A DNA stretch of 64,000 nucleotides from Quillaja saponaria (lineage: Eukaryota > Streptophyta > Magnoliopsida > Fabales > Quillajaceae), in contig CM055607.1 in assembly GCA_029379385.1 (NCBI GenBank), forward strand, positions 34,655,235-34,719,234, in the 5' to 3' direction. How positions within the stretch are numbered: the stretch's first letter is position 1; each line of letters starts with the position of its first letter. The notes under the pieces were generated by a model. That model did not search any database. It worked only from the letters and a program-made list of their open reading frames with translations, and was not told the DNA's origin. Positions 36,901 to 50,244 of this stretch are shown here, piece after piece. Position numbers and translations under genes: made by a program.

Positions 36901-39900
36901 GTTTTTTTTTTTTTTTTTTTTCTTGTACAAAAGTTGTCCTAGATTCAGTTGATTACAAGTATGACACTACTCCAAAGATGTGTCTGAGTTTGTAATTGAT
37001 TGGTTTGTCTTAGAGTCTTTATTAAGTGTATGTAAGTTCACCTAAATTGTTAATGTAAATTATTTAATATTGAAAATCTCGATCAGGATTTATTTATTTA
37101 TTTTTATATTATTAACATTATATTAAATAAGAGGAACATGATAAGTAGAATTGTTATGAGTGTTCGAAATTCTTTTTTAGGAAATTTTGGGAAAGCCTAT
37201 ATATTTTCTTAAGTTCTAGGTTTTGATTACAATTATAGTAGTTTTAACTATTTTCATCATTTTAACAAAGCTTAAATGATAACATCTAATTAATAAAGCA
37301 AAAACCATGATTTCAAAAGCTTAAAAAGGCTATAACTATAGTTATAATGTTGATGGGAAAATTGTGACTTGAAATTCATGAATATAATAAAGATTTAGAA
37401 GATCGATCATAATCAAAAAAGTCATTTTGAAATAGAGGGAGACATAATCCACATGCCCTTGAAAAATAGAGATGCCTTTGCATATTATCCTTAAAAAACA
37501 CTTCTTTTTTTTGCCTTAAGATAATTCAAGAAACAGACAACTAATTAATTGACAAGAAAGGAGCAACTATAATGCTTCATTATATGATCAAATAACATTA
37601 ACTTTTTGTTCAGTGGTCTCTCTCAAATCCTCACTAGTTGACTAGTAATAATGTATTTTTACACATTTTCATTGGAAACCCATTTGATCTTAATTGGGGA
37701 AGAAGTAAAAAATATGTTTTTTATTTTTTGAAATAATATCATTAGTTCAATTCTTACAAAATCTAAAATAGACTTATAAAACAATGAATATCATATCAAT
37801 TGTGTTCATGAAAACACTCGAATAATTATATATATCCAATATTATTCGAAAAAAATAAATCATTAACAGTGCAATTATCTTAAGTCTTGAGAAGACGTTA
37901 AGGTATCATACTCAATTGGCCCATTAATTATAACTATGGTTGGAAACATAAGCACATGCCCATCTCATAATAAGTTTTGAGTTAATAACAACTAAACTAA
38001 ATAATCTTTTGTCTTGTCAAAGCAATAAGCGATGATGACAGAAGCATGAGTGTCTCTTTCATGACGTTGTTTACCATTTATGGAAGTTTAATTAGGATCT
38101 TACCAAACAATCATTTTAAGTTTAACACTTGCAATTCTTTACCCATTAATCTAAGGGGTTAGTTTTTTTTTTTTTTTTTTTATATATTGAGTTTAGGGCA
38201 TATAATTTTGTAGTTAAGCAATATACAAAAGTTATATCCTATTTGGGAGAGGTACATAAAAATGAGATTGAAGACATTTTTGTTATTAGAGAACCTAAAA
38301 ATTTAAAAGAACAAATTTAGATGTTGGGATCACAAAAATTAATCATCTTTTCATTCTTTCTTAACTTAAGATTTGTTTTTTTACAGTAAATGACATTCAA
38401 AATTGAAAATTTAATGTAAGAAACGAGAAAAAATTCTTATTGTGTAGCTAGGTTTAAAGTGTTTTGATTCTTCTTGAAATGAAATCTTTTTTATGGGTAA
38501 GTGAAGTGAAATTAGAGGAAGGGCAACAGTAGAAATTGACTTTAACAAGAAGGCAGCATTATAAAGAAGTCTTTAAAGCCAAATAAACCCATCAACAAAA
38601 GGCTTAAGTCCTTTAATTATCAAAAGCTTTGTCTGGTTGAATTGTTCCCTTTGTACCCCATCTTTGAAATAATTACACATATTTAGCTTTTGCTTTGTAG
38701 TGGGAAATAATAGTCAACTTTATTGACACATTTAAATCATTACCTTCAATTTTGGGAGAGAGTTTATACCCTTAATTGAACTGTTTAAGATTCTATTTGG
38801 GAAATGCCCATTGAGTCATGTTCTATGTCTTCTCAGTGAGTTTAGTTCTTAGGACTTAGTGTCACTCTCCATTTGAAACAGATTTTGATTTAAGTTGTCT
38901 AATCAAATTCATAAAAACAACGACTTTCAAGAAAACCAGTACAAAACACATCTTAACAACATCTAGTCCATCACCTTAGGGACTCAACCGCCACTAAGAT
39001 TTTTTTCTCCAACACCAAACTTTCTCTTGTGTTGTGTATACCATACACAAGTCATTCTCTTCTAATTCACACTCTCTAGGCTTAATTAGAGAGCTTATTG
39101 GGTGTGTCATGCTTTTCTTATTCTTATGTTCATTTTAGTGGTTTAGCATTGCACAAGAGAAACTAACTACGTGTTTCTTAAAAATACCTTAAAATCTAGG
39201 TGTATATAAAATTGTCTTTCGTGCATAAACACTCATTTAACAGAATAAATATAACCTTACATAAGATTCACCCTTTATTAAATAAGTGCCCGTTTACGCA
39301 AATAAAAGTTCTTTGTGCACTTAGCGCTTCACTAAAATTTTGAACTGAAAAAAAAACTTAATATGCAATTGCAGTTGATGGGAACATTCCACAATTTGAA
39401 GTTGAAATTTGATGGACTTCCTTCCGCCAGGTCTACACATTCAAGCCCATAATTAGTTGTAGACATGGATCTAGTAAACTCATTTTGGGCTTCATTTAAA
39501 GGCCTTTAATCAAAATTTACTTTTCTGTTGGACTTGTGAGTGGCCCATGATGTAGAATATGGGCTTTGGGTATAATCTTAATTGGGCCTCTCTACAATCT
39601 CTTTTTTTGTTTCATCACGTGCAATGCACGTGAAATACCTAATTCGTAATGGAAGAACAAACAGTGACAGCGAATGGTACGTCGTCGTTTTCAGTAAAAT
39701 GACATGTCTTGTTATTTTTGGTTTTGAAATCAAAGTGAATTGCGTGGAACAAACACTGCCTCATGACAATAGAATTAGATGATACTTTTCTTCTTTCCAT
39801 TTGTACTAATTAAGTAATTAGCATTATTGCTTACTAAATTTTGCAGCCTTTAAATTTAATTTTTTTTTAAAATCAAAAGTTGGATATAAGACGTCTCTAT

Positions 39901-40844
39901 GAGTGATATTCAGAAACAAGTTTTTATTTAATTTTTTTCAAAGTTATTTTAACAAAAAAAGTTTTAATTTATAGTTGGTTTTATTAAGTATTAATAACTA
40001 GTATGAACAAATCGTAGCAAAGAATAATTAATTTGGTTACATAATAAAACAAAAAGAGAAATTGAATAAAACTAGACCTAATTATATTATACAAGAGCAA
40101 TGTTTCTTTTTTTGTGTCTACTTGTAAGGATAAATATCACTTTATATTAAATCAAATTGCACAAACTTTTCAAGATTAGAAAAAGGTTAATGATAATGTA
40201 AATGGGGATCCTATAACCACGCCTTAGACATAAATAACAAAATGGGCCCAAACATTTTCAACCATGCGTTTAAATTAAGAAGCGAAGCATACGGTGATAT
40301 GGTCCCAAACTCCCCTAATAAAGTTTGTCACTTTGTCACTGCTAAATGGCCACTTTTATTGTTTATTATATTTTACAAAAAATTTATTTATTTATTTGAA
40401 TTATTATCGTGCTAGAAAATTGTGTAAAAAAAAAAAAAATTGTAATCAAAAGAATATGTATTTCTTTTATTATTTTTTAAATATGAATATTTTTATAAAA
40501 AAAACAATTATAAATTTTCAATTATAAATAATTTATAGTCGATATAATAATAAACCTTGAAGGTTCAATATAAATTAAAAATGATGTCTACATAATATCA
40601 CTAAAAAAAATAAATTAATGAGAAAAATTGGTCCTAATCCTAATCATTGAGACTATGGCAGGTCATGTGATACAGTCTGTCTGTGACATCCTTTTCCTTC
40701 AATTCTTTTTCTTTTTCTGTGGAACAATTTGCTATTCTTCCTAAAGCTGAACTGGCCTTCTTTTGAGTTATTGCTTTCTTCTTTTTTCATCTAGAACTCT
40801 CAGCAACTTAGGAGTGTCAGTCACCTGCTTGCTCTTGAATTCCC
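33935..40844. other. 7-kb gene-free interval
   Basis: MYB promoter and leader at the left (33935–34150). The rest is AT-rich DNA with homopolymer T runs (about 36902–36921 and 38164–38180) and a diverged copy of the AT-rich palindromic repeat (35886–36030). Open frames such as 39582–39782 and 36273–36473 show no family features. The CT-rich stretch at about 40680–40800 is probably the leader of the next gene. Confidence 0.5.
35886..36030. repeat. Diverged relative of the 19737–19883 AT-rich element
   Basis: Shares the order atttattaaga/ctacaataaatata … tcaattatataataaatattacaaat … tttataaaaactta with the element at 19737. Ends are eroded. Assigned by eye only. Confidence 0.35.
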
Positions 40845-43800
40845 ATGGCTTCTCAAACTGTTGCATCAGATCATATTTCTAATACTGATGAGGTTTGCTT
40901 CTAATTTTATCTTTCTTCTCTCTCTTATTTTTCTCATTTTCTTTTGATTCTTCCATTATGTTTTTTTTTTTTTTTTTTTTCTACTAGAGTTTTAGAGTTC
41001 ATTTGATTCTCACTTCATGTGTTATTATATGATCTTGCTTACATATATTTTTCTAGTAGCCATGATTATTGTTCTTTTGTTATAACTGTTGGCTGTTGCT
41101 ATGATCCCAGTAGGACAAAATATAACCGAAAATAGTAAAAAAGCTTTAGAGTAAGATTGATTTCTGAAACTTGCTGAGAGGAATCTTATTTCCAACATGT
41201 AGTGGTAGGAAGAACCTCCTTGCTAAAGATATGCTAGGCATCCAGTTCACTATCTGAACCAAGTGTGTAAATTTTGAAAAACTGGAATAGAAAATATTTT
41301 TGACTACACAACAAGAAGTTTTAATCTCAAATTATTAGAATCGGTTATATGAATTCTCACAAAATTAGTTTATATTTGTCACATGATTCTATAACACTGT
41401 ATTTCTTTCAAAATTGAGTTGGGATACAAGGAGAACATAAAGAAAAGCAACAAAAGAAAAAATATGCATGTTTAATTGATAAATTCTTCTTTATTCTGAG
41501 AGCAGAATAAGTTAGCTTTTGCCTGTTGCAATATAAGTGTTCTGTATAGCCTTTATATTTTTGTTCTGGTTAGGACTAGGACTTGGAATTTCTCCAAACA
41601 CATAACAAGTTGTGAACAACTTAAAAGAGCAGTAGTGAATTTGACAGTGAAAAGCTTAGAAACAAGTCCATCGTTTTATTGGTTGTTTTCCATGAGACTA
41701 CAAGATGCTCTTATATGACTTCTTGTTTTAGGCATAACTAAAAAGATTATGCATACCAGAGAACTAAATTTTAGATGCTGGAATTTAAGATTATTTGTGC
41801 TTCTCTAAAAAATGATTGTTGCCACATTTTCTGCAGTATGTTTCTTCGCTTTTATTCTTTTTTCTTTTTTGTCCCAGTTCTTTTCAGGATTGTCTCTGTT
41901 CAGAATGTTGCAAGTACATGTCTTCCTAAATCCTAGCAGTTAATGCTGATTGTTTTACCATTTTCTGCAGAAAGTTGAGAAGCAGGTTGATGAAGTAGTA
42001 AAAGCTATTGAAAAAGAAAGTGTTTCTTTATACAAGGAAAATGAAGAAAAAGATGACAAAGCTACAGAAGAACCAAGCCAAGCAAACCCTTCATCTAAAT
42101 CAGAAGAAGATGAAAGGGATAAAAAGGTGGAGCCTGTTGTGGATGAGAAGACTATTAATGCTTCTGCTAAAGAAAATGAAAAGGCAGTGGAAGCACCAAT
42201 ACTGGCAACCCATTTAACAAAATCAGAGGAAGAGGGAGAGGATAAGAAGGCTGAGCCTGCTGCTGTTGAGGTCGAGAAGACTGATTATGCTCTAGCAGAA
42301 GGAGATGACAGCGCTGCAGAAGCACTTAGTCCTGCAACCCTTCTATCTAAATCAGGAGAGGATAAACAGGATGAGCCTGCTGCAGTTGAGGTTGAGAAGA
42401 CTGATGATGCTCTTCCAAAAGGAGATGACAAAGCTGTGGAAGGACCAAGCCCAGCTACCCTTTTAACTAAATTAGGAGAGGGGGAGGGAGAGGACAAGAA
42501 GGTTGAGCTTGCTGCAGTTGAGATTGAGAAGACTGATAATGATGCCGCTCCTGTGTTACCCATTCAGGGTTGTAGATAAGTTGGAGGAGGAAAGGGAACC
42601 AATTCCTGATTCACAGGAAACTCTTTTAACTAAATTGGAAGGAGAGGGGGAGGGAGAGGATAAGAAAGTTGAGAATGAGAAAGTTGATAATGATTCTGCT
42701 CCCGTGTTACTTGTTCCTGTTGTAGATAAGTTGGAGGAGGAAAAGGACCCAATTCCTGATTCACAGGAAACTCCTTTAACTAAATTAGAAGGAGAGGGTG
42801 AGGGAGAGGATAAGAAAGTTGAGCCTGTTCTAGTTGAGAATGAGAAAGGTGATAATGATGCTGCTCCTGTGTTACCTGTTCCTGTTGTAGATAAGTTGGA
42901 GGAGGAAAAGGAACCAATTCCTGATTCACAGGCCACCCCTTTAACTAAATTAGAAGGAAAGGGGGAGGGAGAGAATAAACAAGTTGAGCCTGCTCTAGTT
43001 GAGATTGAGAAGGTTGATAATGAAAAGGAACCAACTCCTGATTCACAAGCAACCCTTTTAACTAAATTAGAAGGAGAGGATAAGAAGGCTGAGCCTGCTG
43101 TAGTCGAGATTGGTAGGTCTGATAATGATGCTGCTCCTTTGTTACCCGTTCATGTCATAGATAAGTTGGAGGAGGAAAAGGAACCAATTTCTGACTCACA
43201 GACAACCACTGTCATTGAACCAGTAATAGATGTCACAAAAAGCGACCCAGAAGAGCTCCTGGCTACAGAATCTAATGCAAAGGAAACATCAAAAGAACCT
43301 GAAAAAGAGGAAAAGAATCAACAAAACATAGTTGACGTCCCTGAATCATCACCTGAAACAATTGAGAAACCAAGTGATGCGGTTGAGATAAATATTCCCA
43401 CAGAATCAGATGCAAAGGTAGTGAAAGAGACTGAAACCTCTGAAGCAGGACCCACAGAAGTAGAGAAAGCTGAACCATTGATTACTGAAGCGAAGAAAAT
43501 ACCAGGGGAACCAAAAAAGGAACCCATAGAGAAAGGAGAAGAGGAGCAACCAAAGGATATCTCTGAGAAACCAAGTGATGGTGCCGTTGAGGTTATTCCT
43601 CATAAAGAATTGGATGCTGAGATAGTGAAAGAGATTGGCAACTCAAAACTAGAATCAGTTGTTACTGATGTGGAGGAAAAAGTAGGAGAACAATTGGAAG
43701 TTACTGAACAAATTGAGGAAAAATCTAAGGATGTAGAAAATAAGGAGATTCCTGTGAGTGAAACAGTTGAAGTTGAAGGGAGTTTCCCTGAAACTCTGGA

Positions 43801-44599
43801 TGATACAAAGTTGTTGAAGGAGGAGCAAACTTTTAAAGAGGAGGGAACTAGTGAAATAAAAAATTCTGAAGAAATATCAATAAAGGAAGCCCAACCAGCA
43901 CTAAAAGATGAGGTGGAATCTTCTCCTGGTGTGACACTAAAGGTTGGTTCAGAGGACAATTACAAGGATTCAAGTCAGGCTGATGTGGTTGAAGAGTTGT
44001 CAAAAGAAGTTGAGACAAAACCAGAACAAGTTTCAGTGAAGGAGGAAACTCAAACTGTACCAAATGAAGATGAAAAGAATTCTTCCCTTCTCAATTTGGG
44101 GCAAAAGGTTGATACCACAAAAGGTGACAAGATAGAGCCAGGAAAACCTGATCCTGTTGAAGGGAATGAGGCAAACACAGAGAATACTGAGGAGAACATA
44201 AAAGACGAGAGATCAATAACTGATAGCAACAAAGTTCTTGATGAAGTCACCACAGCTGTTAATGAATCAGTTAAAGAAGAACACCCAGACTCCAAATTGG
44301 AATTAAAAGGAGAGGAAACTCAGAAAACTGATGTGGCTGATTTGGAGAAAGAGTCAGTTGAAGACATTGCAAAGAAAGACGCTCAAAATCCAGAGCAGCC
44401 CACCAAGGATAGTGATAACACAAAACCGGCTGAGGAACTTCCAAAAGAAGTTGCAGTCAAGCCGACTCAAAAACAATCAAATACCATTTTATCAAAGGTC
44501 AAACAGTCTCTTGTGAAAGCAAAGAAAGCTATCACTGGGAAATCTCCAACATCCAAAACCATCTCCACTGATACCAAGGACGATATTAAAGTCAAATAA
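40845..44599 (+). CDS. Glu/Lys-rich low-complexity repeat protein with one frameshift
   Basis: Not recognised beyond being a plant-type acidic disordered protein. Exon 1 (40845–40892) encodes MASQTVASDHISNTDE; a 1078-bp intron follows; exon 2 runs 41971–44599. As written the frame stops at 42577–42579 (225 aa), because one extra G in attcaggg (about 42566–42569) shifts it. Other repeat units have one base fewer at this place. Skipping that base keeps the frame open to TAA at 44597–44599, about 891 aa. The body is rich in Glu, Lys, Pro and Val with tandem repeats. The C-terminus switches to a basic segment (ILSKVKQSLVKAKKAITGK) that could bind membrane or nucleic acid. Function unknown. The frameshift may be an assembly error or a real null allele. 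Confidence 0.7.
42190..43210 (+). repeat. In-frame tandem repeat array within the Glu-rich gene, about 8 units
   Basis: Units of about 40–57 codons recur. The core is LTKLEGEGEGEDKKVEP followed by VEIEK, D-N-D-A-A-P-V-L-P, then VVDKLEEEKEPIPDSQ. Three early units lack the VDKLEEE block and carry KGDDKAVE instead. Units from about 42570 to 43200 are most alike at nucleotide level (gataagttggaggaggaaaa recurs). The periodicity also creates long antisense open frames, which are not genes. Confidence 0.85.
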
Positions 44600-44885
44600 T
44601 GAGATGAGACTGAAAAGGTTTGGAAAATTTGCACATGCTGTTTCTTCGTGTTTTTTCTTTGTTTTGCTATTCTCTTCATTGGCTTGATATGCATGGCATA
44701 GTTGTTGGGTTTCTTTTCATCTCTTGGTTTGTCAGTTTGATTGCAAAAGGGTGTTACATGTACATATAAGGTCTAGGCCACACAGGCAGTATTGTAAAAG
44801 TTGTAAGGTATTGGTTTTTTCTTTCTCCTCTATTCGTTTTGGGTGTACGAGTTGTTTCTGTAACTGTATTGGCTCTACTGTTGCC

Positions 44886-44891
44886 AATAAA
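44886..44891 (+). terminator. Candidate polyadenylation signal of the Glu-rich gene
   Basis: AATAAA about 290 bases after the TAA stop, within a T-rich 3' flank. Confidence 0.4.
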
Positions 44892-44899
44892 TGACCAGA

Positions 44900-46535
44900 C
44901 AGATTAGAAGTTTGCATTTTAAAAGTAAATTATAATTTGTAACAATTGCGAGGGGATGTATGCTGTCTCATACTTTAAGTTACTCATTAGATGACAATTA
45001 TACGTACTTACTTGAATGAAATAGTTGGAAGCTATCCCTGCAGACATGAGCAACACTACTTTCTGCAATGAGACTACTCGTTAAGACAATTCAGAGCATT
45101 GAATGGTAGCTTTTTTCATAGAGATCATTCCTGCAGTTTTCTTTTCATTTTCCCCCAAAGGCTAACACGGGGCTGGTCTTCTTTCAAAGAAGAATGATCT
45201 TTTCTTCAAGGAAACTAAATCCCACCAGTATCCGAAAATCAACAGAATACTTATGCAGCATATTTTAATCGGAAGGCAACAATATTTTATATATCATCAA
45301 AGATAAAGTTAGAGTTCTAATAAAAACAAAACAAATAACTCCTTACTAAAATATATTAAAATACTACTAATTTTATTCATAATTCTAATATTACATAATT
45401 TACAAATTACTAAATTATAAACCCTAAAATCTAATTCTTTGTTCTCCATTAAATACCCAGGATCTTGTTTCATATTTCATTCATGTATCTCAAAATCAGA
45501 TAACAAAACTCAAAACTCAAGTAGGAGTGAAGCACAGTAAGAGGATCAAGAACATAATCATATTTTCCTGGTGGGCAAAGCAAGTGTTAAACCTGTACGA
45601 TGTCCCATAATTCCATAATTCAATTTGGACTATTGTACAAAAGGGATTTTGATCCTCTAAACTGCATCTCCAAAGGATACATATCAAGGTAAAGGCCATA
45701 CACCTATGTTGTCTTGAAGATACAGAATTGGACATCCTTTTCCAAAAGAGCTCTGCGATGCTCACTTTTCCCTTTCTCTCTTTTTCTTCAAGGTAATGAA
45801 AAACTGAAAACTAAAACCCACTTCAACTCTTTAAGAGAGATTGTCATGGGTTCAACTCTGAGTATCAATATAACAAGAAATGGCATATGAAGGTTTATTT
45901 TCCAGAAGGGGGATGAACTACTACTGCTACACAATATTGTTCTCCAGTGAATAAAAAAAAGGAATCCACTTCTCTTGTTTTCAGGGTGGGATATATAATT
46001 CCGTGGAATCATGAAAGATAGTCTTGGTTAGAAGTTGGATTCGCAATTCGGACGATTTAGAAAGCCTAACATTATCCTTTGCAAACTTGTGTTAAACTAT
46101 GAACCTGAACTACCTAGTTGTCTGAGCTGTAAAACCTTATAAATTGTACAAAATTTAAAACATAAATGATTTCTTTTAGATTTGGATTGATTTGTTACTT
46201 CATTAATTCAAAGAATTACCATCAAAGGCCTGAATCAAACATCTGAATGCATATTTCCAAGATGCTGAACTTTTACTTATAACACTGCACTCATTGAATA
46301 GGTCACTAAGCTAATTTACAAATGAGTCAAGTCTCTGAAGGGATGCAATTTGTGATTGTGATGTCCAGAAATAGTATCTGATGGTTATTGTGAAGTGTTG
46401 ATCTCATTGACTCTGTGGTGCCACCTCTGATGCTCGAGCTTAAACTTTCAGAGACCAGAAACAAGAAAACGGTTCTGGTCCCAGAAATGCTGGAAAATTA
46501 GATCTCTCTCCTTTAACAATGATCACTAATAGGCG
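44900..46535. other. Interval between convergent genes
   Basis: The Glu-rich gene (+) and the PIF3-like gene (−) converge here, so both 3' UTRs lie in this stretch. The open frames at 45517–45765 and 45788–46012 show no family features. Nothing else recognised. Confidence 0.5.
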
Positions 46536-49500
46536 TCAATCATGACCTGCAAGTGTTCACAATAAGTTCTAATCTCTTGATACTCATACCGCTAAGGCTT
46601 TTAGAGAAAGTGATTTATGGTATCAAGATTAAATTTAGTTACAGAAATACTAAAATCTCAACTGACTCACATGATATTGTGTTTGGCACAAGGTGATCTT
46701 CGCTAGAATTAACAGCTCCACTACAGTTAACATCTGAGGCAGGACCACTGTTTTGTACCAAAGCTGACTTTTTAAATCCCATATTTGTTGCTAGACACTG
46801 CCATTACAAAAAAGGAGCAAAAAATGAACAGGAAAATTAGCTTAACTCAGAAGAGATAATGGCGTTAAACAAATGTAAAATTAGCTCATTAGTATTTATA
46901 AGTTTTGTTGCCTTTCAAGACTTTCCCGATTGAGTTTTTTACTCTAAGATGACTAAGCAGCCTAAAGGGTCTTGTATCCCCGTGTTTCACAGCGAACAAA
47001 GCATATAGAAATAGCCTTACTCACATAGGGCACTTCACTTCAGGCCTTCAAAATTTAACAGTCAAAATATAAGATCCAAATGGTAACACTATTAAGTGAT
47101 CTAGCAAAATTCTACTTGTCTTTAGATAAATTTTAGAAATTACGCAAAAGCAACTAGCAACTAACAACTAACAATATTAACAGAAGCATCAATTCTGCAC
47201 TATAATAATTTATTCATTGTCATGTTTCCATTAAATTTAAGTCAAGCTAGTAGAATCTCATCTTCCAACAGAGAATTTACTTTATTACCTAAAAAAGTAA
47301 AATTGCATAATGAATAAACAAACCCGAGTAGACGTCTGAGTCATTGAGATTACTGGCACCATTATTTTGCATAACTTGTGAGTTCACATTTTGTATAGGA
47401 TCCTTTGAGCCAGAGGTTGAAGCTGAATCAACATTTCCCACAGGACCCACTGCTCCACAAGCATTTGATCTCATACTTGACTTCATAAGAGGCACTCCTG
47501 ACAAAGAATTTGAGTGTGCATGTGGCATAGGCACTGGAATCCCTTGACCATGAAGCCCAAACACTTGAAGATTTGATCCTGACATCCCATGTGAAGTAGC
47601 ATTCCCTGACATGGCTGCGATAGGGAAGTGTGTTCCTTGCGCTGGGGGCACCTGATACATTGGGTATCCAGAAGATCCACCATTCATGTTGGGTATACCC
47701 ATCCCAAAACCAAGACCCAGTCCCATTTGCATTCCAACACCCATGGGTGAAAATGGAGCCATATGTGGTGCATGCATGTGTTGCATTCCAGTTGGTAACA
47801 TCATTGGTGGCATATATAAACCAGCTCCCATTGACATAATCTGCATAAAGATGGGAAATGATCCACACGATCACTGAATTATCCAAAGTTATGAAATGAT
47901 CAATTAAAGTATGAACTTAATAGGGAGAGAGAACAGAGGAGTACCTGTACTTGGAGTTGAAGTGTTTTGAGATACTCAATGGCCTCATCAAGCATTGAAG
48001 CTTTGTCCACCTTATCATGTCATTATAAGAAAGTCAGCAGAAAAAAATGAAGAAATAACACCACCACCCACAACAACAGTGACAAGAAGAATTTAAATTA
48101 GTAATAAGAAAATATAAAATGAAGTTCAATTACTACCACATGCAATTTACTTAATCAACGAAATGATCAATTTTCAGATTAAAGTTGACGGTTGGAATCT
48201 ATTGCACAAAATCTGCTTCAATTTAGACATTCGTTGGTTTAGACATCCCAAAAGAATTTATTATTCTTTCAGAAGGACAAATTTCAAAAGCCTACAATAT
48301 AAGTATAACTTAACCTTATAACAAAGCTTTTACAATTCAGAAAGGATTCTCGCGAAAACCTAGCAAGATTTTAAAGAGAAAAGGTCAACCTTAATTGCAG
48401 TTTGGTATGAGTTCTTGTAAAGCACGCATCTTGTCATTGATTCTATCTCTTCGCCTCTGTAAGCATAATTCCCAGAAATACTACTTATGGTCATATAAAT
48501 TAGAAAGAATGCAAGAAGAAGCAAGAACAAAGATGCACTATTATAAAACAACATCTGAATGGTCTAGCTTACCCTTTCAGATAGATTATGCACTTCTGCT
48601 GCTCGGCTTCTCTTGGAACCCGTACTTCCTCGAGCAGGAGTTGCTTTCTTCACTCCCACTGACTCCTCTTCTACATCCTGCACATGTGAAGGTTATTAGT
48701 GAGTAAAGGATATAGGTATTATAAATAAGAGAACCCCAAGTAACATCCAGAATGATATATTGTATCAACTTACTTCACTATGGCACTCAGAATCCTCAGA
48801 CTCACGGCACTTTCGCTTCAAATTTTTTAGTGGATCATCTGAAGTTCTCTCAACGCTATTGGCAGAACAAACAGAAGAGGCTACTGCTGGCTCTATAGTC
48901 TTTTCAACATCTGCCAATCCTTTGGTTGCAGTTTCACCTAGAACTTGATTGAAGTTTCTATCATCCTTGAAGGTATCCTCTTTGCAAACAGGCTCGGGTT
49001 GTTTAGCAGCTGTGTTATGCTCTTGAAGGGGTTTTCCTTCTGATGGTTTAAGATCAACCTTGGGCAGCACCATAACCTGATGGCCATTGGTAGTTGATTC
49101 CTTTCGAGAACCACTGATTGGAACAATAAGTGTTGATTCAGGAAGATTGCTAATACTAGCAGCAGAATCCTTATCTTTACTTTCCATCCTTTCATTTCTT
49201 GGTGAAATCGAACCAGACATGACACCAATGTTCTGAAGATTAGCTCTCGCAAGAACAGCAGGTCGTGCAAAATGAGAGAAATTCATCACAGTGGAGCTAC
49301 TTCTAGGCAGTACTGGATCTAGCTTCTGCATCTTTAAGCTAGAAAAACCACCTGAGGTGGATGGAGCTTGAGTCAGATCCTCATATACTGCATGGCGGTT
49401 GGCATTACATGCATTATTTTCTATAACATCGGATGCTCTTGATCTAAGAGATGTAAATGATGTTTGACATTGCTCCAATGATGATTGGTATAGCTGAGAG

Positions 49501-50244
49501 GTACTAGTTTTACTTCTAGTAGCTAGACCTCCTCCATCTGAAGACACCTTGGAAGGATTTCCGTTTTCTAAACTTGTACTATCATGCACAGAATTTTTAC
49601 GGGAATCTCTATATACTTGATGATTAGAACTAATTCTTTTATCAATTACTGCAAAATTATTGGGAGTGGAGAGCTCATTTACAGTGACCCCCGATAACTC
49701 AGGCAAGAAATGAGGATTGTACTCATGTGGTAAAGATTCGCCAATCGTATAATTCAACCAATGTATCATGTCTTCATCCTGATTCAAACCCATTTCATCT
49801 GATGGCACGGATATTGGAATTTCATTCAACACAGAGTCTAGTTCACCAAACTTACCCATTCTTGTATTGCTACCAATCCCAACATCTTTATCTCGACCCT
49901 TTGGACTGTGAGATGGTAAGCTCTTATAAACTGGGTTTTTTCTAGCCCTGCTGGACTGACCTTGCATCAAAATCTGACCATTTTCCCAAACCAGTTCAAC
50001 AAAGTCACTCTCAGGCCTGCATTCAAAAGGAAAGGGTTAAAAGGCAGAGGAAAGAAGGGAAGAAAGCAAAATATCAAATATTCAACCAAATGCATGACAA
50101 GATTATAAGAGAAAAAAAAAATTACTGCAAAAATGAATCACAATGAACTTACCCGAAAGATTGATCATTTGAGCATGTGCTGTTCATCTCTTGAGTAGAA
50201 TCAAACCTGGGTTTAGCCAGTCGGTATAGCTCAGAGAGAGGCAT
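46536..50244 (-). CDS. PIF3: PIF3-like bHLH transcription factor with a frameshift in the bHLH domain
   Basis: Phytochrome-interacting nuclear bHLH factor that binds G-box DNA and represses light responses in the dark. Coding exons, high to low: 50244–50153, 50016–48774, 48677–48573, 48456–48390, 48010–47945, 47840–47324, 46790–46671, 46546–46536. The start [14 protein letters not shown] matches PIF3. The active-phyB-binding motif ELVWENGQ is at about 38–45. The basic region HNLSERRRRDRI keeps the His-Glu-Arg G-box contacts, and helix 2 reads [20 protein letters not shown]. Exon 4 reads …PNCN then TAA, because an extra T (about 48393–48394) replaces the usual AAT AAG end. Without it the frame gives about 739 aa. 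The last two junctions are uncertain: an alternative is donor GAC|GTC in exon 6 with exon 7 starting at 46797. Confidence 0.88.

Noticed and set aside
42285..42936. Long antisense open frames across the Glu-rich gene (Ser/Thr/Pro-rich translations)
   Set aside because: They are reverse-frame shadows of the Glu/Lys-rich repeats: gaa/gag/aaa codons rarely give stops on the other strand.
43600..43959. 119-codon antisense frame with a Ser-rich translation
   Set aside because: Same shadow effect; no start context, no family motif, opposite a convincing coding frame.
47428..47886. 152-codon alternative − strand frame over PIF3-like exon 6
   Set aside because: Shadow frame. The Met/Gly/Pro-rich frame ([16 protein letters not shown]) matches known PIF3 sequence after helix 2.
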